The position numbers and the translations under genes were made by a program. Of a stretch of 64,000 bases of DNA, positions 57,446 to 64,000 are shown piece by piece (the stretch's first letter is position 1; every line of letters starts with the position of its first letter). The notes below the pieces were generated by a model. It was not told the DNA's origin. It made no database searches and saw only the letters and a list, made by a program, of their open reading frames with translations. Location of the stretch: assembly GCA_009698675.1 (NCBI GenBank), contig WLPT01000004.1, positions 1-64,000 on the forward strand. Direction: 5' to 3'. Origin of the DNA: Actinomycetota bacterium (GTDB lineage: Bacteria; Actinomycetota; Actinomycetes; Nanopelagicales; Nanopelagicaceae).

Positions 57446-58157
57446 AATTAAGGATCTACATGTTCATTACGGAAAGATTGAGGCCATAAAGGGCATATCG
57501 GTCGTCGTTAATCAAGGCGAGATCGTCACGTTAATTGGTGCTAATGGAGCTGGTAAAACTACGACCCTTAAAACAATTTCAGGGCTGCGCAAAGTTTCAA
57601 GCGGTGCGATTATTTTTGATGGTCAAGATATCTCTAAAGTACCTGCCCATGAACGAGTAGATCTGGGTATATCCCAAGCACCTGAAGGTCGAGGAATCTT
57701 TCCTGGAATGACAGTTCTAGAGAATCTTGAAATGGGTAAGTTTCACCGTAAAAATCGACGTCATGAGATGGATGAGGATCTGGACAAGATTTATGCCCTC
57801 TTTCCACGGTTAAAGGAGAGAACTTCGCAGTCGGGTGGCACATTATCTGGTGGCGAGCAGCAGATGTTGGCGATTGGACGCGCACTAATGGCACGTCCGA
57901 AAGTCTTGTTGCTCGATGAGCCTTCTATGGGACTTGCACCTCAAATGATCGCAAATATTTTTAGGATTATTACCGAGATTAATAAGACTGGCGTGACAAT
58001 TCTTCTTGTTGAACAAAATGCCCAGCAGGCCCTTCAACGTGCCGATCGAGCATATATTCTGGAAACAGGAAACATTGTTAAAGAGGCTAAAGCATCTGAT
58101 CTACTCAATGACCCGGCCGTGCGTGAGGCGTATCTAGGAACTGGAGCTCATAGCTAA
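57435..58157 (+). CDS. livF: Branched-chain amino-acid transport ATPase LivF
   Basis: A 240-aa ABC ATPase. Walker A G-A-N-G-A-G-K-T-T, signature L-S-G-G-E-Q-Q-M-L-A-I-G-R-A-L, Walker B L-L-L-D-E-P-S-M-G-L-A-P. It starts inside livG (11-bp overlap) and its stop overlaps the converging thioesterase gene. Confidence 0.95.
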   Translation: MRLEIKDLHVHYGKIEAIKGISVVVNQGEIVTLIGANGAGKTTTLKTISGLRKVSSGAIIFDGQDISKVPAHERVDLGISQAPEGRGIFPGMTVLENLEMGKFHRKNRRHEMDEDLDKIYALFPRLKERTSQSGGTLSGGEQQMLAIGRALMARPKVLLLDEPSMGLAPQMIANIFRIITEINKTGVTILLVEQNAQQALQRADRAYILETGNIVKEAKASDLLNDPAVREAYLGTGAHS

Positions 58158-58570
58158 TTTGGGCGTTCGGCCAAAATTAGACAGGTAATTCGCGCGGTAC
58201 AGATCCTTTCATTCTTATCATTGGTGATTGAAATATCGTACGAGCACATCGTTTTGCCAAGTGATAGTGCCGTGGCTACTGCCGTTACTAATCCACTGGT
58301 GGCCGACTTATGATGCGTGGCGTTGATATCGACCCCAACGATCATTCGTGTAGGACCGGCGTGCAATGCAGTACCAACAGATCCTAAAGTCTCAGCTAGT
58401 ACAACACTGGCACCACCATGGAGAAGCCCAATTGGCTGAGTGTTTCCTTCAACCGGCATCGTTGCGACCAGGCGTTCGGGAGAGGCTTCGATGATTTCGA
58501 TTCCCATTTTGCTGCCAAGTGCGCCGCCGCCACGCTCTCGAATAATCTCTAAGAATTTTTCATTGCTCAT
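58154..58570 (-). CDS. Hotdog-fold thioesterase (PaaI/MenI-like)
   Basis: A 138-aa acyl-CoA thioesterase. The hotdog motif N-T-Q-P-I-G-L-L-H-G-G-A-S-V-V-L-A-E-T-L-G-S near 42-63 contains the catalytic E60 region, and V-G-V-D-I-N-A-T-H-H-K-S near 78 is the usual CoA-binding strand. The closest functional relatives are phenylacetyl-CoA and DHNA-CoA thioesterases. The substrate is not determinable. It lies between liv and polA, divergent from polA. Confidence 0.87.
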   Translation of the reverse strand: MSNEKFLEIIRERGGGALGSKMGIEIIEASPERLVATMPVEGNTQPIGLLHGGASVVLAETLGSVGTALHAGPTRMIVGVDINATHHKSATSGLVTAVATALSLGKTMCSYDISITNDKNERICTARITCLILAERPN

Positions 58571-58606
58571 AAGGCCAGAGTCTAACCAGCAAACTAAGAT
58601 GAACCA

Positions 58607-61195
58607 ATGAGCAAACGCCTACTACTTATCGATGGGCACTCCATGGCTTACAGGGCCTTTTTTGCCCTGCCGGCCGAAAACTTCACCACTGCAAATGGAC
58701 AACACACGAATGCTATTTATGGATTTGCAACAATGCTTTTGTCCTTACTCACTAGCCAGAAGCCCACACACGTAGCCGTCGCATTTGATGTATCTAGAAA
58801 GACTTTTCGCTCGGAGATTTTCCCCGAGTACAAAGCTAATCGAGCTAAGACTCCCGATGAATTTCGATCACAAATGGCCTACCTGCATGAGTTAGTAACG
58901 GCCTTTGGGATTGCTAGTTTTGAAATTGAGGGATATGAGGCCGACGATATCTTGGCAACTATTGCTAAACGGGCCGAGCGCGAAGGCGCGCAAGTGCTCA
59001 TTTGTACTGGCGATCGAGATTCATTTCAGTTAGTTAACGAGTTGACGACCGTTCTTTATCCAAAACGGGGTGTAAGCGATCTGGTTCAAATGACCCCTGA
59101 TGCCGTTGCAGACAAATATGGAATGTCGCCGGCACAGTATCCAGACTTTGCAGCTTTGCGCGGGGACCCAAGTGATAATTTGCCCTCGGTTCCAGGCGTT
59201 GGTGAGAAGACTGCAGCTAAGTGGATCGTTGAGTACGGATCACTGAAAGAGTTGATTTCCAATGCTGACAAGCTGCCTGGCAAAGCCGGCCAATCCTTAC
59301 GAGACTCAATCGATAATGTAATCCGCAATAGCGAGTTGACTGCATTAGTTTGCGACGTTCCAATTAACTTTGAAATTGATGAATTGCAGTGGATTGGTGT
59401 CGATGAAACGAAGACAAATCCGCTTTTCGATCTGCTTGAGTTCAAAACTTTGAAAGATCGAATGAAACCGATAATTATTCGAACCTCAAGTGAAAAAACC
59501 GTAGATAGCGAGTTTGTTCTATTTGTCGACGAAATGAGTGAGGGAGCCCTCACTCCTAAGCAGGCCGATGCAAAAATCGCTGCCCATACAGGTCCCATTG
59601 CACTCACCTACAAGCTTGTTGATGAGAAGCTCCATCGTTATGCGATCGCGCTTTCAACCGAGGACGTCTTTTTAGTTCATGCCAGCACAATGGGTGAATG
59701 GGCGGCAGATGAAAAAGTTAAGAAAATTATTCATGATTCCAAATCCTTGGCACGTGGTACTGAGTTATCTGGTGTGGAGTTTGATTCTGCAATAGCTGCC
59801 TACTTAGTCAACCCAGGAGTACGAGCTCAGGAGTTTAGCGATTTGCAAGAGCGGTGGGGAGATGGCTCTGTGATTAATGCTTCAACCCCTGAACAAGAGT
59901 TATTGACCTCGGCCAGAGCGCTATTTTTCCTGCGTGACTCGCTATCACGTGAGTTGAAAGAGAGAGGGCTATTAGTTCTCTTTGTCTCTATGGAGCTTCC
60001 AATCTGCGAACTTTTAGCGCGTATGGAGCGTATTGGTGTTGCCGTTGACCGAGGAGAGTTGGAGAACCTTCATGCATTTTTTGAGGCAGAGGTATCGCGC
60101 GAAACTAAAGCCGCACATGAGAGCGCAGGCCACGAGTTCAATGTAGCCTCACCGAAGCAACTGCAAGTCGTGCTCTTTGATGAGCTAAAGCTGCCTAAAA
60201 CAAAGAAGATTAAGACAGGGTATACAACCGATGCCGAAAGTCTGGACTGGCTGCATGAGAAAACGGGCCACCCTTTATTAAGACATCTGCTGCGCATTCG
60301 AGAAACTAAAAAACTCTCGACAACCATCGATGGGTTAATATCGGAGATAGCCAAAGATGGTCGGATTCATACCCATTTTGGACAGACGGTAACATCTACG
60401 GGACGTCTTTCATCGATCGCGCCGAATCTTCAAAATATTCCCGTTCGTACAGAAGAGGGCCGCAGAATTCGAAATGCATTTATTCCAGGCAAGGGTTATG
60501 CCGCCCTTTTAACGGCCGATTACAGTCAAATTGAAATGCGCATCATGGCTCATCTCTCTCATGACGAAAAACTACTAGCGGCCTTTGAATCAGGTGAAGA
60601 TCTGCATGCCACCATCGCCGCTGTAATTTTTGGAGTCAAAGCACAGGATGTGGATTCAGAGATGCGAAGACAGATTAAGGCTATGTCATATGGGCTAGCT
60701 TATGGTTTGTCATCATTTGGACTATCGGCGCAGTTAGATATTAGCCCGGCTCAGGCTCAGGGATTAATGGATACCTACTTCCAACGCTTTGGTGGGATAA
60801 GAGATTACTTAAAGACGGTAGTTGAGGATGCTCGTAAAGTGGGATACACGCAGACAATCATGGGTCGCCGCCGCTATCTTCCAGATTTGATGAGTGATAA
60901 TCGTCAGCGCCGTGAAGTGGCAGAGCGTATGGCATTGAACGCACCGATTCAAGGCTCGGCCGCCGACATCATCAAGTTGGCTATGTTGAAAGTTCAGGGC
61001 GCTATCGAGAGCCAGAAACTACAATCTCGATTGCTACTTCAGATTCATGATGAGTTAATTATTGAAGTTGTTAAAGGCGAAGAGGAAGAGATAACTGAAC
61101 TTGTCACTCGAGAGATGGGATCGGCATATCCCCTCAGAGCACCGCTTAATGTCAGTGCAGGTTTAGGCCTGACCTGGCACGAGGCTGCGCATTAA
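58607..61195 (+). CDS. polA: DNA polymerase I
   Basis: An 862-aa A-family polymerase for repair and Okazaki fragment maturation. The 5' nuclease domain (1-290) has L-L-I-D-G-H-S-M-A-Y-R-A-F-F, Y-E-A-D-D-I-L-A-T and G-V-G-E-K-T-A-A-K-W. The middle domain (about 300-450) lacks the DEDD carboxylates (A-L-T-Y-K-L replaces the usual D-x-E strand), so it should not proofread. The polymerase domain has D-Y-S-Q-I-E-M-R (motif A), the R-R-Q-I-K-A-M-S-Y-G-L-A-Y-G O-helix and I-H-D-E-L (motif C). Confidence 0.96.
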   Translation: MSKRLLLIDGHSMAYRAFFALPAENFTTANGQHTNAIYGFATMLLSLLTSQKPTHVAVAFDVSRKTFRSEIFPEYKANRAKTPDEFRSQMAYLHELVTAFGIASFEIEGYEADDILATIAKRAEREGAQVLICTGDRDSFQLVNELTTVLYPKRGVSDLVQMTPDAVADKYGMSPAQYPDFAALRGDPSDNLPSVPGVGEKTAAKWIVEYGSLKELISNADKLPGKAGQSLRDSIDNVIRNSELTALVCDVPINFEIDELQWIGVDETKTNPLFDLLEFKTLKDRMKPIIIRTSSEKTVDSEFVLFVDEMSEGALTPKQADAKIAAHTGPIALTYKLVDEKLHRYAIALSTEDVFLVHASTMGEWAADEKVKKIIHDSKSLARGTELSGVEFDSAIAAYLVNPGVRAQEFSDLQERWGDGSVINASTPEQELLTSARALFFLRDSLSRELKERGLLVLFVSMELPICELLARMERIGVAVDRGELENLHAFFEAEVSRETKAAHESAGHEFNVASPKQLQVVLFDELKLPKTKKIKTGYTTDAESLDWLHEKTGHPLLRHLLRIRETKKLSTTIDGLISEIAKDGRIHTHFGQTVTSTGRLSSIAPNLQNIPVRTEEGRRIRNAFIPGKGYAALLTADYSQIEMRIMAHLSHDEKLLAAFESGEDLHATIAAVIFGVKAQDVDSEMRRQIKAMSYGLAYGLSSFGLSAQLDISPAQAQGLMDTYFQRFGGIRDYLKTVVEDARKVGYTQTIMGRRRYLPDLMSDNRQRREVAERMALNAPIQGSAADIIKLAMLKVQGAIESQKLQSRLLLQIHDELIIEVVKGEEEEITELVTREMGSAYPLRAPLNVSAGLGLTWHEAAH

Positions 61196-62418
61196 GTTGT
61201 AGTAGGAGAGTTGCTTTCCATAGCTTTTACATCCTCTTCGTCGGTAGGAATGCGATTAGCAGCCTTTAACCGCTCTCGTCCAACTCTTAATACAATATTT
61301 CCTAATCCAATTGAAACGGCAGTTAGGGCCAGACAGAACTGAGGAGAGATTCTTTCAGAAAGAACGCCACCAACTGCAGCTCCCAGTGACATGACACTTC
61401 CTTCGACAGTCCAGAGCCATGCCATGTAAGAAACCGCTGAACCTTTAGGTCGCACAGCCTCCATTACCTCCCAATAGAACACTTGAATCGCGCCTCCTAC
61501 GAAACCTAAAAGCGCTCCAGCGATAGCCATAGACCAGCCAGGATATGTAAAAGCCATAGGAATGGCGACTAAGAACCAAATGAAATAAGTTGTACGCATC
61601 GCCGAAAGCGATGAGGTGCGTTTAGATATTAACCCCGCCACTAGGCCGCCGATAATGCTAGATATTCCCATTGCGGCGAAGACCCAGGCGGTGCGATGAG
61701 GGAGTTTTTCTATTGTTGCAAAAGACGGAACTGCAACATCAAAAAGCCCCCAGCCAAATCCTATGAATGATCCTTCTAACATCATCAATCGCAGTGCTGG
61801 ATTTCGCCAAAGCGATTGCGCCCCACTCTCTTTCTTCTCTGGCTTCCAATCTTTAGATACTTTGGCGATCGCTAAAGCGCCTCCACCAACGCTCATGAAA
61901 AGTGCGGCAGTGATCAGTGCACTTGCAGGATGTGAAGATAGGGAGAGTGATGTAGCGATCACTGGCCCGATTACTCCAGCAGTATTCATAACAGATGTAT
62001 CGACTGCGTAGGCCGTACGTAAAAAATCTCCGCTGACGATTGTTTTCCATAGCGGACGGACCGATAGATTAATTGGTGGTGCACTTAGTCCCATAACTGT
62101 GGCCATTATGAGAATGAAAGTTGCCGAGTGTGAGATATTTACGAGAATCATCATCGCCGCATAGCCAGGAACGAGGATGCGTAGTGGCCACTTCTGGCCG
62201 TACTTATCAATGAGTGAACCACGGATTCCTGCTGTGAATGAACCCGCTAATGAGTTAACACCGATAACTAATCCAGCTAGCGCGATAGAACCCGTCTCTT
62301 GTTGAGCTTTAAAGAATAAGGACAGCCCCACCATCCCATAGGCAACACGGGCGGGAAAGGCTGCCAAAACCAGCACCCAAACGTTGGGGAGTGCAAATAA
62401 CTCTCGATAGCGATTCAT
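61192..62418 (-). CDS. MFS transporter
   Basis: A 408-aa, 12-helix major facilitator protein. The G-S-L-I-D-K-Y-G-Q-K-W-P loop after helix 2 is the MFS signature, and the helix 7-12 half repeats it weakly. The family resembles efflux-type permeases. The substrate is unknown. It is convergent with polA (4-bp overlap) and divergent from rpsA. Confidence 0.85.
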   Translation of the reverse strand: MNRYRELFALPNVWVLVLAAFPARVAYGMVGLSLFFKAQQETGSIALAGLVIGVNSLAGSFTAGIRGSLIDKYGQKWPLRILVPGYAAMMILVNISHSATFILIMATVMGLSAPPINLSVRPLWKTIVSGDFLRTAYAVDTSVMNTAGVIGPVIATSLSLSSHPASALITAALFMSVGGGALAIAKVSKDWKPEKKESGAQSLWRNPALRLMMLEGSFIGFGWGLFDVAVPSFATIEKLPHRTAWVFAAMGISSIIGGLVAGLISKRTSSLSAMRTTYFIWFLVAIPMAFTYPGWSMAIAGALLGFVGGAIQVFYWEVMEAVRPKGSAVSYMAWLWTVEGSVMSLGAAVGGVLSERISPQFCLALTAVSIGLGNIVLRVGRERLKAANRIPTDEEDVKAMESNSPTTT

Positions 62419-62547
62419 GATGGTTATGAGTCTAATGATTGAGCCTAGTTTTATCTGCGGATTTGCCCTAATAGAGCTTGGAACCCTACCCTTGGCCTCC
62501 AGCCACGAAAGTGGAAACTACTACTCATCTATCCCTACGGAGCTCAC

Positions 62548-63927
62548 TTGTCTACAACAACACCAGTAATTGCAGTAAATGACATTGGATCAGCGGCTGA
62601 TTTCTTAGCTGCAATCGAAGGAACAATCAGAAATTTTAATGACGGAGATCTCGTCATCGGAACAATCGTTCAAGTTGGTCGCGAAGAAGTACTCGTTGAC
62701 ATCGGATATAAAACTGAGGGTGTTATTCCCTCTCGCGAACTTTCAATTCGCCACGATGTAGACCCAAATGAGATTGTGAAAGTAGGCGAAAGCATTGAAG
62801 CTCTCGTTTTGCAAAAGGAAGATAAGGAAGGACGCCTAATTCTCTCCAAAAAGCGCGCACAGTATGAGCGCGCTTGGGGCGATATCGAAGGCAAGAAAGA
62901 GCGCGATGAAGTTGTCATCGGAACTGTTATTGAAGTTGTTAAGGGTGGACTCATCGTCGACATCGGGCTTCGGGGCTTCTTGCCAGCATCCCTTGTTGAA
63001 ATGCGTCGCGTTCGCGACTTAACGCCATACATTGGCAAGCAGGTTGAAGCCCGCATCATCGAGCTAGATAAGAATCGCAACAATGTTGTTCTTTCGCGTC
63101 GTGCATTCCTTGAGCAGACTCAATCTGAATCACGCACTACTTTCCTCAACCAACTTCAAAAGGGTCAAGTTCGCACAGGTGTTGTTTCATCTATCGTGAA
63201 CTTCGGAGCTTTCGTAGATCTTGGTGGAGTTGACGGCCTAGTTCACGTCTCTGAACTTTCATGGAAGCACATCGATCACCCAGGTGAAGTTGTTGAAGTT
63301 GGCGACGAAGTTACCGTTGAAGTTCTCGAAGTTGATTTTGAGCGCGAGCGTGTATCACTATCACTTAAGGCCACACAGGAAGATCCTTGGCAGGCCTTTG
63401 CTCGCACACATACAATCAATCAGGTTGTTCCAGGTGTTGTGACAAAGCTTGTTCCATTCGGTGCATTTATCCGCGTACACGAGGGCATTGAAGGCCTTGT
63501 TCACATCTCAGAGTTGGCCGAACGCCATGTTGAGATACCAGAGCAGGTTGTTGCAGTTGATGACGAGCTCTTCGTAAAGATTATCGATATCGATCTAGAG
63601 CGTCGTCGCATCTCACTTTCATTGAAGCAGGCAAATGAAGGACATGAGATTGAGATTGAAGCATTTGATCCAACGCAATATGGAATGGCTGCGCGCTATG
63701 ACGCAGAAGGAAACTTCATCTATCCAGAAGGTTTCGATTCAGAGACTCAAGAGTGGAAGCCAGGACATGAAACTCAGCGCGAAGAGTGGGAGCGTCAATA
63801 CGCCCAAGCTCAAGAGCGTTTCATGGCACATAAGAAACAAAAGGCTGAAGCCAAAGCCGCTGATGCTGCAGCAACTCCAGAAGATGGTGCACTTGAGTCA
63901 GCTGTTGAGGCCGTGATCGCCGAATAA
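62548..63927 (+). CDS. rpsA: 30S ribosomal protein S1
   Basis: A 459-aa protein with four S1 RNA-binding repeats at about 35-105, 120-188, 203-275 and 290-362, followed by an acidic/Q-rich tail. The last two repeats are the most canonical (G-V-V-S-S-I-V-N-F-G-A-F-V-D-L-G and V-P-F-G-A-F-I-R-V). The start is TTG 62548 after ACGGAG. S1 brings mRNA to the ribosome. Actinobacterial S1 typically has four repeats rather than six. Confidence 0.96.
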   Translation: MSTTTPVIAVNDIGSAADFLAAIEGTIRNFNDGDLVIGTIVQVGREEVLVDIGYKTEGVIPSRELSIRHDVDPNEIVKVGESIEALVLQKEDKEGRLILSKKRAQYERAWGDIEGKKERDEVVIGTVIEVVKGGLIVDIGLRGFLPASLVEMRRVRDLTPYIGKQVEARIIELDKNRNNVVLSRRAFLEQTQSESRTTFLNQLQKGQVRTGVVSSIVNFGAFVDLGGVDGLVHVSELSWKHIDHPGEVVEVGDEVTVEVLEVDFERERVSLSLKATQEDPWQAFARTHTINQVVPGVVTKLVPFGAFIRVHEGIEGLVHISELAERHVEIPEQVVAVDDELFVKIIDIDLERRRISLSLKQANEGHEIEIEAFDPTQYGMAARYDAEGNFIYPEGFDSETQEWKPGHETQREEWERQYAQAQERFMAHKKQKAEAKAADAAATPEDGALESAVEAVIAE

Positions 63928-63942
63928 ATTCTCTACGACATG

Positions 63943-63967
63943 GGCCCGGCATAACTGCCGGGCCTTT
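63943..63967 (+). terminator. rpsA terminator
   Basis: GGCCCGGCA (63943-63951) pairs with TGCCGGGCC (63956-63964) across a TAAC loop, then TTT. The short T-run may make it leaky into the next gene. Confidence 0.85.
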
Positions 63968-63992
63968 GTCATTCCCACACTATCCTTAACCC

Positions 63993-64000
63993 ATGCGCGT
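63993..64000 (+). CDS. Probable start of coaE (partial)
   Basis: An ATG with M-R at the window edge. The actinobacterial order rpsA-coaE (dephospho-CoA kinase) predicts what follows. Only eight bases are visible, so this rests on synteny. Confidence 0.35.

Noticed and set aside
1-64000. CRISPR arrays, insertion sequences, prophage or integrase genes
   Set aside because: None seen. All long frames are accounted for by chromosomal core or common accessory families.

Overview
The window is a gene-dense stretch of an actinobacterial (Actinomycetota) chromosome. G+C looks moderate (roughly mid-to-high 40s % by eye). Genes are mostly joined by ATGA/TAATG overlaps, and no intergenic gap reaches 300 bp. 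The lineage call rests on gene content and order: DUF3040-mraZ-dcw cluster without ftsA, ftsZ-pgeF-yggS-sepF-yggT, a translational-type T-box before ileS, DksA/TraR-lspA-rluD-dnaE, a priA-type his operon, lgt, gltBD-pyk-ANTAR regulator-liv transporter-polA-rpsA-(coaE). A streamlined, moderate-GC actinobacterium such as freshwater Nanopelagicales (acI) would fit. That genus-level placement is inference. No insertion sequence, prophage or CRISPR array was seen.

Layout. 1-5.5 kb: accessory genes (sensor-like membrane protein, YbaK-type deacylase, an iron-dependent alcohol dehydrogenase homologue with one metal ligand changed, a SulP transporter lacking STAS, an MFS transporter, DoxX). 5.5-10.3 kb: a damage-inducible mutagenesis operon (DUF6504, dnaE2, dinB) behind a clear LexA box, next to a 42-bp perfect palindrome. 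10.4-27.6 kb: the division and cell-wall cluster, led by an 8-unit MraZ-type operator array and a large nested RNA hairpin before rsmH, running through ftsZ to sepF-yggT. 27.5-30.85 kb: ileS on the minus strand with its T-box leader. 30.9-36.6 kb: TraR/DksA with a histone-H1-like tail, lspA, rluD, dnaE. 36.7-42.3 kb: hisDCBH-priA-hisF-hisI and a 54-aa membrane protein. 42.3-45.1 kb: MauE/DoxX-like protein, DsbA-like thiol oxidoreductase, lgt, VIT-family transporter. 45.2-52.6 kb: gltB, gltD, pyk. 52.6-58.2 kb: an unusual class I-shaped tRNA with a Leu (CAA) anticodon, an ANTAR response regulator starting one base after it, and the livKHMGF branched-chain amino-acid uptake system. 58.2-64 kb: thioesterase, polA, MFS transporter, rpsA, and the first bases of a probable coaE.

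The window therefore couples peptidoglycan synthesis and division, nitrogen and amino-acid metabolism (his, glt, liv), DNA replication and repair (dnaE, polA, dnaE2-dinB) and translation (ileS, rpsA, tRNA). The points most worth a second look are the tRNA and the leaderless-looking gene behind it, the MraZ operator array, the rsmH leader hairpin whose loop can pair with the rsmH ribosome-binding site, the perfect palindrome beside the SOS operon, the altered GXHH signature of IleRS, and the liv binding protein without a lipobox.
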